Assembly (NCBI GenBank): GCA_019925095.2
Contig: CM034411.1
Location: forward strand, 7,293,501 to 7,357,500
Length of the DNA stretch: 64,000 nt
Direction of reading: 5' to 3'
Origin: Dendrolimus kikuchii
Taxonomy: Eukaryota; Arthropoda; Insecta; Lepidoptera; Lasiocampidae
Position 1 is the first letter of the stretch. Every line of letters starts with the position of its first letter. Both the position numbers and the translations under genes were made by a program. The notes below the pieces were generated by a model. That model saw only the letters and a list, made by a program, of their open reading frames with translations. It had not been told where the DNA came from and made no database searches. Shown in pieces: positions 12,446 to 24,775 of this stretch.

Positions 12446-12765
12446 AGTTGAAAAAGAATTGTTAAGTTGGTTTGGATATGTAGAGAGAATGGATAAAAGT
12501 AGACTCACAAAACAGGTATATGACAGTATTTTGAACGGTAGAGTTGTTGCCGGTAGACCGAGACTAGAATATCAGAAGTATTAAAGAGAGGTCAGGTAAA
12601 AAGCATCTCAAATAAACGTGCATGTATAAAGAGGTTAATGAAAGTAGATGAAGCGAAAGTTGTTTGTCAGGATCGTCGCAAGTGGAGATCCATAATCTCT
12701 GCCTACCCCCATGGGAAACGGCGTGATATTATGTATGTATTTAGGAAAGCAACTCTCGAATTTAT
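12446..12765 (+). pseudogene. LINE ORF2 C-terminus, family C1 (decayed)
   Basis: Conceptual translation in interrupted frames gives a WFGYVERMDKS-like start, then NGRVVAGRPR, LKRGQVKSISNKRACMK, VDEAKVVCQDRRKWRS and SAYPHGKR, followed by a stop and ATGTATGTA. From family knowledge, lepidopteran non-LTR retrotransposon ORF2 proteins end with a WFGHVxRMD motif, a GRPR segment and a basic tail. The 63-codon open frame at 12638-12829 covers only the last part. Two further copies lie at 18745 and 52195. The frame breaks show it is dead. Confidence 0.75.
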
Positions 12766-15700
12766 AGAGAGCGTTAAAATTTCGGAACATTATTCAAAAG
12801 ATGGCGTTATTTTCATATTTTTTCCGTGATATATTTTATTGTTAGGCAAAGGCATACAGTTATTATACCTTTAACTTTGTGTGAAATATGTGCGCGATAA
12901 GAGGTATTCCGTTCAGTATAATTATAACGGCCTAAGGTTATTTATAGTTAAGGAACTCGTTACGTTTTTAATGGTAACCACTATATTACCCCAGTGGGCG
13001 TTACTTCGCGTTATACTAAAACAACCCTAAAGTTTTATAGTTATTTATATGCCTGAAAGGTTTTTAAATACAATTTATTTTCATGGCTTTTTTAAACTTT
13101 TATGACAGCTTTAATCATCTGTGAAAAGGGATGTAGTGAAGTAACCCTATTTTTAAATTATCGATGTAACTAATCGGTTATTTTTTTCGCAAAGTTTTAA
13201 AACCTAACATCGACGCCGGGTTGCCAGTATATACAAATTATATAGAATTAATTTCGGAGAGTGTGCAGTTAACTGTTCGACCTGCACCATTCCATCTTCA
13301 GACGATAAGGCGCTGTGGTCTACCCCATCACTTCACTGTGGTAATACTACCAGTGCGAACGAAATGTTTTGCCTTCACGTTCCTTCTGCATATGACAGAG
13401 CCTGTATTTTCCGAAAAGTACGATCAGGGTATCTTAAAGTCTCGTATAAATAGGATTTTATAAGTAATCGTGCTCCATCTTTAACCGCATCATGATCTAA
13501 TACTAGGCGAGATCGTGGTCAAACGCGAAGCTATTTATGATAAAAAGTAATAATTTTATATTTCACCCGCGCTCTGTCCCGCTCCCGTGGTATATAGCGT
13601 CATGTTATGCTAAGCTATGTTAACACTTCCTGTTAACATAGCTTTCGAACAGTAAAATAATTTTTAAAATAGCTTTAGTAGATCCAGAGATTACCCCCTA
13701 CAACGTCACAAACTCACAAACTTTACCTCTGTATATTATTGGTATAGATAATTATCATTCATACACATTGATGTGATTTTAAATTTTTATAGTACTTAAA
13801 TTAAATATATTGATACAACGGAGCACTGTATTCATAGGTTTTGAGAATTGACAGTAGAGTGAACGATCAATAGTGATGTAACAATATACAACACTATGAC
13901 TAAAAACTAGTGCTGTGACAGTTCTTTAAATTTAACTATTTTTAACACAGATCCGGTAATTTTTGAGAAAAATGGCTGTGATACACGAGTATATGGAATT
14001 ATGGAAAAACGGACGAGCGACTTGACAATTCTCTTAACAAAATAGTTACCTAATCCTAAAAAAGTAACATAATTTGTGAAAGTTTTAATAAATAAACAAT
14101 AGATAACTCAAAATGCTTTTAAATGTCCGCTGTATCTGTCAGTCTATTTAGACGTCTATTCTCTGTTGACTTGTGAGAAGTGACAGCAGTCAGTTTTCTT
14201 TCGTCATTTGAATATGTGAAATCGCCGAAAAATGGCGACACTTGTCAGGCATACGTTTCTGGCAATTACACATTTCAAGATAACATTAAAATGTTTTTAA
14301 GTATGTAAGTAAGAAATTTTTACTGCTATTTTTCTAAATTATTGTTACATCGCCATTATCCTAGCGTTAAATCTCTGTTGTATTCGAAGTTTTACCACCT
14401 GATTGTAATATTCGTTTTTCTATCTTTCTTCCTCGTATTAAATCCTTCGCAATTTATATAAAAGAAAGTAACTAAGTTTGAAGATATGTATATTCTTTCT
14501 TTACGGCCTGGGGGTTAAACAAATTGTCATGGAATTCAACACATAAATAATAATTCGATACCGTGACTGAATAATACTCTTAATCCTCGAATATTTTAGT
14601 GTTCGCGGGATATCAATTTGAAAGTAGACGGATACGCTTTCATACATTATTGGGCCCAAATTGTAAAAAGATAAGAATGGTGTCAATTAATAGCTTATAG
14701 ATATATTTAGAAACCATTTCTAAAACAATCTGTAGAACTCACAACTGTCAATCAATCTGAGCACAAAGAAGTAAAAAATAAAAGTGACTAACTACACCAA
14801 TTTTGTGCAAGTGTTTTCAAATTATGAAATGTTGAAACAAATTCAGATAAAACGCTTATAGCAATCGATAACTTATTTTATTTGTGAGTTTATTTTAAGA
14901 TTTCTTGTGTTCCAGATAGAATTTACGGCTGATATTTTCTATCTTGTAATAGAAAAATATAACGCTTTTTTAAGCTATATCCCAACTCATTACATAGCTT
15001 TGGCTCAATAGTCCCAGTCTCCTTTACGCGAGCAAAACAGAGTAAGTCGAAATGTAATTTCGATAACGGGTATGACTGTAACATACGTATATACTGTTAA
15101 TTAAAAAGATACGAAAATATGCAAATTAGAGTGTTAGAATTGTCTAAAAACAACACTTGTTTTGAAAAATTTCTACTAGAATACGGACTAAAGCCTCGCT
15201 TTAGAAATATTGCACTATGCTTTGTAAAAATACATCACTTCTGTAATCACACTAGTGTGGCATACGGCGTAGGTTCGTATATTTGTAATACATACTAAAA
15301 CTACATTAGATTGTATTGAAATCCTACTTGCTATATTTAAAGCTATATTTGCAAATTCTTAATTAAAGTGTGTAAAATGATATTCTTTTGCATTAATTTC
15401 AGTATAAAACAATAGTCTACACAAATATAAAATATGCTTACAAATTACATTCTAGAATAGAAAGCTAAACCCAGATAAGCAAAACCCAGGCCAGATTTAA
15501 CTTATCCATTCAAATCTGCATTTAAAGCTATATCCGGAGAGATGTCAAAGAAGAATTGGCTCGCTATATCGCCCGAATCTATGGCGGCGCGGCCATCTTG
15601 ACGCGACTAAACCGTCACCGCACCAACCGTTTGAAAATCGAACACCTTTAGAGATGTGATATTTAATTTTAGGTTTTGCTATCGGGAATATTGTTTATTA

Positions 15701-16150
15701 AATTTAGATTTATTGTTTTAAATTAACGTGTTCGATATGAATATTAGTAATTATTATTCAAAATATAAATATACCAGTGTATTAAATAATATTCTTGAGG
15801 CATATAATATCATGATATAAATGTTATACGTATAATATTTGTAGTACAACCTATTGTCTTCGAGTGACTAATGTAAAGTGCGTCCACGTAGGCACTAAAG
15901 ATTAAAACAAGGTTTATAGGTAATGAAAATAAAAGATATCAGGCTAGAAAGTGTCAAGGGAATACCTTAATTTGACCTTTCAAGTGTCCACACTACATGA
16001 CCTTTACGGAGGTTGTATTTAAGACCAAACTAGAGTAAGTTGGCTTATTGACGTGCTAGACATGCCAAGTAACAACAATGATGTAACAGTGTAGGGTTAT
16101 TTATTATCAAAATTAGTTTTTTCCGGTAAAAAAAAATGTATAATTTTTAA
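12766..16150. other. Mostly unique AT-rich stretch
   Basis: No gene is recognised. A perfect 13-bp inverted repeat (AGCTATGTTAACA, loop CTTCC) lies at 13613-13643. A short GC-rich patch at 15565-15625 contains GGCGGCGCGGCCATCTTG. Frames of 60-80 codons (13221-13463, 14501-14686) have no domain. Confidence 0.5.
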
Positions 16151-16154
16151 AGAT

Positions 16155-16260
16155 TATTCTGCGTTTCGTGGAAGCGCAGTGGTTAAGGAACTAGGGTCAT
16201 ACCAATGACGTTAGGTCGACACAAGCAAAGAGCACGCGTCGGCATTTATAACGTTTTTCA
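16155..16260 (+). repeat. Probable decayed tRNA-derived SINE
   Basis: GAAGCGCAGTGGTTAAGGAA is a good A-box-like stretch of the GCGCAGTGGTTA type. About 40 nt on, ACGTTAGGTCGACACAAGC resembles a B box. The 3' part is not recognisable. Confidence 0.5.
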
Positions 16261-16969
16261 AATTTAATCATCTGATCAAAACGGCCAGGTATTATTATTT
16301 AATTTAAGTCACAGAACTAATCTCATAAAGCGTGCAAGTTTCTAGATGGATATATTTTTATTGACAAAAGTGGTAAATAGGCAGAAGACGCGTCTGATGA
16401 AAAGTGGTCTTTCGCCTTCAAACATTTAAATTAAATTTACAATCGCGTAAAAGAGCTAAACATTATATAATATTTAGATTACAATATAATTAAGGAAAGC
16501 TATTGATAAGAATTTACAGATTAAATTGAAAACAAAAGTGAAAAATAACAAATAAACGAAGAAACAATAAAATACTTGAACTGAATTAGAAAAATATTTA
16601 TCCAACTTTGCATTTAAAAATAAACCCCACAGATACAAATGAAACATACATAATTCTGAAAAAAAAACATTGAATACTACATGCAATCAGCACGATAAGT
16701 GTAACAGCATTCCGGGCTCATGTAACTCGTTCGCGTGACATGTCTCCATAAAAAATATGAGCGGACGTCCCCGGCAAATTTGATACCGTAGTATTTAATC
16801 CGTTATATTATCTTTATTTACTTTGAACTAATATAAGAATAAATCATTAACAGTGAGCACATCTTTTCTTATCCTTTTTAATGATGTGACAGTAAGATTT
16901 CATGATAATGTTCAAGCAAATAGATCAACGGTGAAAGCCAAACCCCTAAAACTCTCTATAACATATAAC

Positions 16970-17065
16970 CTCCCCTTCAAGGCCGGCAGCACTTGGGTAA
17001 CAAATTTTGTTGTTGCAAATGTTCACTTTTCATTAGGCGAATCATGAGCCTGTTTGTTTTACTCT
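16970..17065 (+). repeat. Decayed LINE-type 3' tail (family A/B tail)
   Basis: AAGGCCGGCAGCACTTGGG, GTTGTTGCAAATGTTCAC, TTTTCATTAGG and GAGCCTGTTTGTTTTACTC follow the same order as the LINE 3' ends at 30660 and 63710. Only the last ~95 bp are present. Confidence 0.55.
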
Positions 17066-18097
17066 AGCAATTGAAAATCTTAGATTTTTTATTTATTTGA
17101 TTGACACCAAGCAGAATTCTTGTAGTAGCTTCAAAATTAATATTTTACTACATATTTGAGATTTTCCATACTAAACTCTATTACATATTGCTTAAAAACA
17201 ACTATTGTCAACAATTATACGTTTATAACGATAAAACTGCACAATAAAACGTCAACATTATATGCGTCGGTAAAATCCCGCACATCTCTATCTGTAATCT
17301 GTTGTTTTGTAATTCTTTATTTGAATTTCTTGACACTGGCTGAATCTACAAATATAACCGCATAAAAAAGAAATATATATGGGTACGTAAACAGGCAGAT
17401 AATGTTATTGATACTTGTTTAAACATAATATTTTCTTGGTATAGACCCCGTAAAACAATATTTAAATCTTACTCTTATTTGACATGAAACTCAGATCACG
17501 CCAGATACGTTTTCAAATATTAGCTTAAAGTATTGACTTCCAATATTGCCTGAAGACAGAAAATGAATTTAAAAAAAGAATCAGAATAATAATAAAAATA
17601 TCATTCTTTTTTCACAACTTTGATTTTTTTTCTTTTTAAACACTCCAAAAATACAACACAAAGCATCAAATTCGATGCGAATAATCGAGCGCTTAGCCAC
17701 CGCAATCGTTATATAAACTGCCCAAATCGACTGATGACTGCCATTTATTGGATTTTTACGTAAATTCAAACGCTTTTATTTCGGCTCGTTTACTGGATTA
17801 AGGATGTTAATGCACGTTTCTCGCGGACAACACGATTTGGAAAACCGGTAAACGGTTTGACTGTGAACTGTTTATCATTGTTTATTTTTATCCTAAAAAG
17901 GATCTGATATATTCAGTTTTGTTTACAAAGTGTGTACTTTGTGTCGTTCTCTATATAAAAATTCAAACAAAACAATAATTTAATAATAGATTTAAAATTT
18001 GAAAATTTGGTAAAACAATAGTGTAAACTTTACACATCAGAAAAAGCTATATGGACTAAGTGCCTTTGTCTGCCGTTGAGCCAAATACTACTACAAC
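17066..18097. other. AT-rich stretch without recognisable genes
   Basis: No open frame with a domain, no SINE boxes and no repeat partner were noticed. Confidence 0.5.
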
Positions 18098-18420
18098 TTT
18101 TTTTATTTCTTTTATTGCATGAGTTTAGCTTATTGACAGGCAGACGGCCCTCCGGATGGAAAACGATTACCATCGTCTATAGGCAACTTGTAACAGAGGT
18201 GCTACCAATGTGCTGCCGCTCTCTAAAGGGTAATTGGTACCCGACCACTAATGCCGGAACACAACTCAAGGTTGTTACGGCGACTACTCTAGACTAGGGG
18301 TGGTAGCCATCCAGACGGGTAAATACCCTACCAACCGGTCGTTGGGTTGTTTTATCACTTCTTACGATAGACCGCCCGGTCGCAAGAAATTGTATTCTTT
18401 CTTCGCTTCTGCAAGGATAT
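18098..18420 (-). repeat. Family A LINE-tailed element, full length
   Basis: On the plus strand it reads TTTATTGCATGAG, GACAGGCAGACGGCCC, CATCGTCTATAGGCAAC, GTGCTACCAATGTGCTGCCG, TAATGCCGGAACACAACTC, GGGGTGGTAGCCATCCAG, TGGGTTGTTTTATCAC, GACCGCCCGGTCGCAAG, then TTCTGCAAGGATA. This is the complement of the family A consensus seen at 20933. The unit is about 310 bp plus an A-rich tail, and short frames inside it are not genes. Confidence 0.85.
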
Positions 18421-18744
18421 ATACTACTGATGTCAATGTGAAATATAATTTCAAATCAAATAAAATTACTAAAAATTAAATAATTCTAAACAAAAAACTT
18501 AAATCGGTCCCACGTCACCAATCTCCAATTTAAATCTGTAATAAATTAATTATATGCATATACTTTACGTATACCGATTACGAAAATATCGGATTAGTTA
18601 TTTATTGCAGAGGATATTATAATGTATATATACAAATGGACTGATTATTTAATTGCTACAACAGCACCATTTCAAAAACATTCAGTTAAATTTACATTGA
18701 AATACTATACTCTGATACGAATGTTTTGTTATGAATATTAACCA

Positions 18745-18975
18745 GTATTGTAAATGGTAGAGTTGCTACCGGCAGACCACGACGTCCCACATCATGATCA
18801 AATAACAGAAGTGTTAAAACGAGGTCGGGTAAAAAGCATCTCAAATAAACGTGCATGTATGAAGAGGTTAATGAAAGTAGATGAAGCGAAAGTTGTTTGT
18901 CAGGATCGTCGCAAGTGGAGATCGATAGTCTCTGCCTACCCCCTTGGGAAACAGGCGTGATAATACGTATGTATT
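18745..18975 (+). pseudogene. LINE ORF2 C-terminus, family C1
   Basis: The frame 18754-18960 ends with EVLKRGRVKSISNKRACMKR, KVDEAKVVCQDRRKWRS and SAYPLGK, nearly identical to the copy at 12446. It is followed by AATACGTATGTAT, the family's ATGT-type tail. The GRPR-like region just upstream is mutated (ATGGTAGAGTTGCTACCGG). It is a 5'-truncated dead copy. Confidence 0.75.
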
Positions 18976-18999
18976 TTTAACGAAGCTTTGATGACCTTT

Positions 19000-19330
19000 T
19001 TTTTAACAAAGGGAAATGTCAATGAGGACTAACCGCCATGGGGAAAAGCAGCGGGAGCGTGTGGTATTCTTCATGTTGGAGTGGCACTAACCCTCGAAGA
19101 AGTACTATTGACACCCGAGTTAGGGATACCCACTAAAACCCGTCGGTATTCCTTCCTTCTCCAAATGCCAGGGCTACGTGGAAAGCGGGACTCTACCAAC
19201 TTCGCGCACCCAGGCACGCGGGGCTCCTAGGACCGCATTCACTGCCATGGGAAAGCATGATCCCGAAAGACTTAATCTGTTTTAACCATTAACTCTCAGT
19301 TACAGTCAGAGCATCAACATAGGAGCCCGG
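19000..19330 (+). repeat. Family D GC-rich dispersed repeat
   Basis: Shared words with 2342 and 43246 are GAGGACTAACCGCCATGGGG, GGGAGCGTGTGGTATTC, GAAGAAGTACTATTGACACC and TTAGGGATACCCACTAAAAC. It continues with GCCAGGGCTACGTGGAAAGC, GGGGCTCCTAGGACCGC and AGCCCGGGGTCGGC. I know this order from lepidopteran repeat sequence, but I do not recall the family name. No open frame survives. Confidence 0.65.
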
Positions 19331-20930
19331 GGTCGGCTTTCCTACATTTTCTTCTCTAAATGGCGTCTTCTTCAACATCACTTACTGTGTGAGCATCAGC
19401 ATGCATATCTCATGAGTCATAACTATATACTATATAAATAAATAAAAAGCAACAAGCCCGGGCAATCAAGTTTGTCCAGAGGTTAAAAATATGCTAGTCG
19501 AATACCATGGTTCTTTTCTAACGGTCAGGTAAATGTGTGGGCATAAGAGCTTGAGGTCCCTTATTATAAATTATTTATGGCCATCAAATTTTAAACTTTT
19601 AACGCCTTACCGTGTAACTAAGCATCATATTCGAGGTGTTAAAAATATACATGTATTTTATAAAGGTTTATCATTTAATGACCGGATCCGAAGAGAAAAT
19701 TAAATAAAAAAAGGATAACTACGTATCTCAGTTCCCGCGAGTCGGCCATGACACTTTCGTATGGTCACGAACATCAAAGTTTTAAATTAGGAATCAGACT
19801 ACTAACTTTTTGCTTGTTCGAGGGTAGTTTTAAAAACTTCATTTTTCAAATATAAAGGAAAGTTTCTGAATGTACAATCTTACTGTGCATATGTAATAAA
19901 GTTGTATATATAATATATTAGATTAGATGACACTTTATTATTCAGCAAAATAAATAATTACAAAAGCAAAATGTATAATTAAAATACTTCTTGGCAAATC
20001 AACAGGCGATGTAGATGGAGCAGAAAAAAGATAGGACTGTATAATTTAAATATACATACTTATGTTAATTTATACATTGAATACAAATCCAGGCACATTA
20101 ATAGAATACCAATATATACGGATATATGAAATTTTCTAATCATATTAGACATATTTATTTAAAGACATATTACTTTATTTCAATGTTTAAAAATGTTGCG
20201 TACTAAAAGTTTGCTACATATTGTGCAACGTGTACGTTACTATAAATCTATCTACACGCCATGCCACAGCACTTTTGGTGTGAAAATGGGATATAATTTT
20301 GGGGGAATAATCAAAAAACGGGTTCGCGTGCCTTGTGGGCATTACACGAGCCCCACCCAAAGCGGGCTATGTTAATGTTGCCAGTAATACGGCGGTGTGT
20401 GTGTAATGAGCCGAGGAAAATTGTGTTGCCATAAAAATAATTGTGTTTCCTACCCCCCTTTTCTTACGTCACTCGATTAACTACGAACGCGGTTTATTCT
20501 GTTGTTTATGGTGCCCTGTGACTAATGTCATTTTACACTTTGAATATTTTTCGTTTGATGGTTTAATTATATGATGTTGAAGTGGCCTTACTCTATGGTA
20601 TTTTATATTTATAATTATAGGCTTAAATTTAGTGAAATAAATGAACATTACTTTAGATTTAAACTCATTCGTTTGTCTATGGTTTGATGTACAACAAAGG
20701 GTTATCTATATTTTTCCAAACTCATTTCATTCTCATTATTTTCTATAGTTACGATTGTAATAATCTTTTGGAATACTATAATTCTCTGTGTACCCGCTTT
20801 TAATCATATTTTTTAAATATAGTTGCGCTTCATGTCTTTAGCCGATGTTTAAGTATCTAATAATTTTAATTTTTATAATAATCTTCAAGTAAGTAAAAGA
20901 TGGCCAAATTCGAAGGCATACCTCGCTTCT
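19331..20930. other. AT-rich stretch without recognisable genes
   Basis: Nothing coding is recognised. GCGTGCCTTGTGGGCATTAC near 20330 and a GGCGGTGTGTGTG word near 20390 are slightly GC-rich. ACTTTATTATTCAGC near 19930 may be another retroelement end. Confidence 0.45.
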
Positions 20931-20932
20931 CT

Positions 20933-21245
20933 TATCCGTCCAGGAACGGAGAAAGAATACAATTTCCTGCGGCCGGGCGGCCTGTCGTACGAGGCGACTA
21001 AACAACCCACAGCCAGGTGGTAGGGCATTTGCCCGACTGCATGGCTACCACCCCTGATCTGGAGCATGCCGCCATAACAACTTTGAGTTGTGTTCCGGTA
21101 TTAGTGACCAGGTTCCAGACTACCTTAAGAGAGTAGCAGCGCATTTGTAGCATGTTCGGTGTTGCAAATGTCCATAGGCGATGGTAACCGCTTCCCATCC
21201 AGTGGGCCGTCTGCCCGTATGCTGAACTCCTGCAATAAAAAAAAA
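20933..21245 (+). repeat. Family A LINE-tailed element, full length (reference copy)
   Basis: The order defines the family: TATCCGTCCAGGAACGGAG, AATACAATTTCCTGCGGCCG, GGCGGCCTGTCGTACGAGG, CAGCCAGGTGGTAGGGC, GCTACCACCCCTGATCTGG, CATAACAACTTTGAGTTGTG, GGTATTAGTGACCAGGTTCC, GCAGCGCATTTGTAGC, GTGTTGCAAATGTCCATAGG, GATGGTAACCGCTTCCC, GGGCCGTCTGCCCG, CTCCTGCAATAAAAA. The last ~100 bp match the 3' ends of LINE copies with coding remnants at 30501 and 63515. The body shows no tRNA head, only a weak B-box-like GGTTCCAGACTA. It looks like a non-autonomous element that borrowed a LINE tail. Confidence 0.85.
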
Positions 21246-21249
21246 CCCC

Positions 21250-22050
21250 GGTCTCAACCAAAGCGTATACTTTGTTTGAGTGTTTAGGTTTAAAAACTGT
21301 CACAAGCTTTCTAGTTTAGAATCGGAACTACGTCATTGAAACAAATATCCATTAAAATTTACTTTTGCGTGAGCTATTTTTCCGCCACTACCTTTCCGTA
21401 CTGCAGACGGTCACATTTTACGGAAATAGACTTGTTATTTGGGAAATAAATGTCTAGCCATATCGCGTTCGCCAGTAGAAGAAATGATCCCTGGAAAGGA
21501 AGAAAGAAAACATGTATTTCTACAAATGCGACACACACCAAAACAACAAATCACATAATAATAAAAAACATATTTAAAAAACGAAATTATGTGCCGACAC
21601 GAAATTGAAACGAAAATGCTGACTTGATGTCGTTAGGGATGATATACATCCTAACGATGTCACAATAGAGTATTCTGAACATCGTGCCCAAGTGGAGAAG
21701 AACAAGGATCCTGAACTACGAACAGAATACTCCGAACGCGACTAGGATTTAACATTGACGATTTGCTGTTACTCCATCATAGATGCCAACCGAATAATAG
21801 CAAACGTATTGGATCTGAAAACCGATATATTTTAGAATAGAAATTAACCTTCTCAGTTATTTCGAGATTCTGTTTATATTTTGGATTGTTTACTAGTTTA
21901 CGTGATTGTAAGACATCTGCTTTGCTTCCCACTTGATTTAAGACATGTTCGTTGGACTGCAAATTGTAAGGATTTGGGTTTATTGAGTAAGCGATGAATA
22001 TACCTAAATATAAATCATGATATGATTTAAACTATGATAGATTGTAGGGG
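21250..22050. other. AT-rich stretch without recognisable genes
   Basis: No domain or repeat partner noticed. TGATGTCGTTAGGGATGA and CATCCTAACGATGTCA at 21626-21661 form a short inverted repeat. Confidence 0.45.
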
Positions 22051-22053
22051 CAT

Positions 22054-22165
22054 GCCGTAGCGCAGTGGTTAGCGCACTCGCGTCGTAAGCTCAAAGGGGG
22101 CGGTTTCAAATCCTGACCGGTAGGCATGCACCATTTAAGCAGTTACAATAATTATGCTGATATCA
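22054..22165 (+). repeat. tRNA-derived SINE, well-preserved head
   Basis: GCATGCCGTAGCGCAGTGG followed by TTAGCGCACTCGC forms a strong A box and D-arm-like region. GGCGGTTTCAAATCCTGACC is the B box about 50 nt downstream, and GGTAGGCATGCACCATTTAA is the SINE body junction shared with the copy at 600. Length beyond about 22165 is uncertain because the 3' part is AT-rich. It is not a tRNA gene because the acceptor stem and anticodon arm do not fold. Confidence 0.75.
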
Positions 22166-22199
22166 AATTGGATATACCACATAATTTTGATGATATTTA

Positions 22200-23015
22200 G
22201 GCAGCTACTATAATGTTCGTATTACCAAATGACAGGACAAACTTGCTGTACTTAAAACACAGATCTTGCGAACACTGAACCACATGTGTCAATAAATTAA
22301 CATTTTTAATTGCTCATTAAATGAATTTATAATAATAACGTAGGTATCATATAATACATATGTCTTTATTAATATTGTATTGCTAACTTGTAAGTATAGC
22401 GAAGTTTGTGTAAATAAATAAAATAAATTACTAACTGAGCGAAACCACGTGGAATTCACTAGTATTATATAATGTAACCAGTATTAAAATGAACTTAAAT
22501 ACACAACATTTCACAATAAAATGTGCTAAAACATCTGACATAATGAGCCCAAAAACCGCAGTGAAGTTCTGTACAAGTTTGTTGCCAACATTTTTGATGG
22601 CAACACGGGCTTTCAACGTTCGTAAGCTTGTGTGAACATCCGACCTGTCACACCCGTCTGCCAACTTACTCATACAACAAATTATTTTGCAGACCCTATA
22701 AGAGCCTGATTCTAGGTTGCACCTACTACTATTTCTAGAACATTAACCGAATGCATTTGTAAGTCGAATCAAATCACGGTTGAGTGTAGATGTTTTGAAT
22801 TAGTAACATTAATATATGTATTCGAACTGTTTTTAATTTTCATAATTTGCATTAACTAATACGAAAACGAATAAATGGATACTCATTCTTATGGTTTTTA
22901 GGGTCATTTTTTCCAATTAAGTACGGTGCAGCGACGCGCGGTTAGGCGATAATAATACCAGCCAAAAAAGTCAATTTTATTCATAGAAAATTCTCATTTG
23001 CTAAGATTGTCATAG
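22200..23015. other. AT-rich stretch without recognisable genes
   Basis: Nothing recognised. An 80-codon minus frame (22431-22673) has a hydrophobic stretch but no motif and poor coding character. Confidence 0.45.
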
Positions 23016-23019
23016 ATTA

Positions 23020-23340
23020 TATTCATGCAGGAATGGAGAAAGAATACAATTTCCTGCGGCCGGGCGGCCTGTCGTAAGAGGCGACTTAACAACCCCCAGG
23101 CAGGTGGTAGGGCATTTGCCCGAATGGATGGCTACCACCCCTGGTCTAAAATATGTCGCCATAACAACCTTGAGTTGTGTTCCGGCATTAGTGACCAGGT
23201 TCCAGTCTCCGTTAAAAGAGCAGCAGCGCATTTGTAGCACCTTTGGTGTTGCAAATGTCCATAGGCGATGGTAACCGCTTTTCATCAAGTGGGCCGTCTA
23301 CCTGTCTGCTGATCTCCTGCAATAAAAATTGAAAAAAAAA
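23020..23340 (+). repeat. Family A LINE-tailed element, full length
   Basis: ATTCATGCAGGAATGGAG, CAATTTCCTGCGGCCGGGC, CAGGCAGGTGGTAGGGC, CCTGGTCTAAAATATG, TTCCGGCATTAGTGACCAGG, GCAGCGCATTTGTAGC, GCAAATGTCCATAGGCGATG and CTCCTGCAATAAAAATTG followed by an A run. All modules are present in order. Confidence 0.85.
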
Positions 23341-23403
23341 GATTTTAGCCAAAAAAGGTCCCTACAAATATTTATTAATTTTTAAAGGAATAAATTTGTT
23401 TTA

Positions 23404-23475
23404 AAAGATACAATACAAAACAAAAAGCGGTCTTTATCGCTATTAGCGATCTCTTCCAGATAACCTTTGCATAGT
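23404..23475 (-). repeat. Dispersed repeat, partner of 1368
   Basis: GCGGTCTTTATCGC, TTAGCGATCTCTTCCAGA and TAACCTTTGCATAG match 1432-1480 closely. Only the distal part of the unit is present. Confidence 0.5.
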
Positions 23476-23479
23476 TAAG

Positions 23480-24330
23480 TAGTTTGGTAGAACAGTAGTG
23501 TGTTACATTATCATAACAGTCTAGATACGTGTCAGTTATTTACATGTCGTCTAAATTAATAGGAACGTTGATTTGATTTGACAAAATGTAATCCCACATT
23601 ACTGCATCATAACTATAGTTCAATCAAAACACATGCAAAAAATGAAAAAATACAATTCCTTAAAAAATAGACACAGCGTGTATTAAAAGATTTTAGAGAA
23701 TATTGAAAACAAAATTGCCGTTTCTTTTATTTAAATTTACTTTGTTTACACATTTTAATTCCATTGCATGAAATCAATAAACTTTATGAGCACATATTAT
23801 TGCTACTCAACAATGATAATAAAATACCTGCAACTCGATTTACATTCGATTTTCAATAAATAGAATAGACAAACAAACTTAGTTCGATAATATTTGATGT
23901 TAGAGAACATATAGTAGGTGTTTGCAAACTTTGTCTCGCATCTCTCTATTTTAAGGCTTTAGGCAAAGACAACATGTTTCATACTTGTTTAAGTTGTCAT
24001 CGACAAATGTTGGTGTGGTTTAACCCTCACATATGTACACAGCATGCATAATGCTCTTATGTAGGAGAGCCTTTATGGCATTAATGTCTTATTACGTAAA
24101 ATATGTGTTTGTAAACTTTGCCGAAGAAACTCATAACGCATTGCATTAAAGGAAGGGTTCCGACATGATGATATGTGTACATAATGTTATAAATACATAA
24201 TATACACGTGGTACGGTTATTTACAATAAGAAAATATCTATAATATTATAAAATTCTAAACATGCCCTATCTGTACATTGAAGCTATTGAAAAAAAAACC
24301 GGATTAGACTATATAAATGATGGAGAACAC
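23480..24330. other. AT-rich stretch without recognisable genes
   Basis: No repeat family or coding sequence recognised. Confidence 0.45.
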
Positions 24331-24334
24331 GATG

Positions 24335-24755
24335 TTTTTTTTTAGATTTCTTGTCTGTTTGTTTGGGATTCGCGTAAAAACTACTTAGCCGACCGACAGC
24401 AAATTTTTAGTTTTAAAATCTGCGCTACTTTTATCCTGGGAATCCCGTGGGAATTTTTCTGAGAATGATTTTAAATGGCCAAATTGAAAAATATCGGATT
24501 CCAATGCGATATTTTCACTGATCGATAGAAAATTTTACATAAGAAAATGCGTGATATTTTTTTCCCGGGAATCCCATGGGAATTATCCCGGTTTTTAGTT
24601 TTTCGGGTGCATAAAAATGAGGTTATTCCGTCATAGTTTTCACTAGAACGATAGCTTATATCCTTTTTTAAATGCTGCAATATCTTGTATCCCGGGAAAC
24701 CCGCGGGAATTTCAAGTCAAGCGTAGAATAAGTCGCGGGCATATCCTAGTATAAA
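24335..24755 (-). repeat. CR1/L2-type tail with repeated CCCGCGGGAATTTC module
   Basis: The minus-strand tail starts at the plus-strand end AATAAGTCGCGGGCATATCC. It contains three GGGAATCCCGTGGGAATTT-type modules (about 24440, 24565 and 24695), each a degenerate CCCGGGAATCCC palindrome. It ends at TTTTTAGATTTCTTGTCTG and GGGATTCGCGTAAAAACTA. Plus-strand relatives are at 51905 and 61440, where TTCCCGTGGGATTC or TTCCTGCGGGATTC and GTAGCGCAGA occur once. Confidence 0.65.
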
Positions 24756-24763
24756 ATATAAAC

Positions 24764-24775
24764 ACATGTATTTAT
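24764..24775. repeat. Target site duplication (left) of the PLE
   Basis: ACATGTATTTAT at 24764-24775 is repeated exactly at 26291-26302. The two copies flank the inverted-arm element and fix its limits at 24776 and 26290. Confidence 0.85.

Noticed and set aside
22054..22125. Possible tRNA gene
   Set aside because: A and B boxes are present, but the acceptor and anticodon stems do not pair and SINE-type sequence follows.
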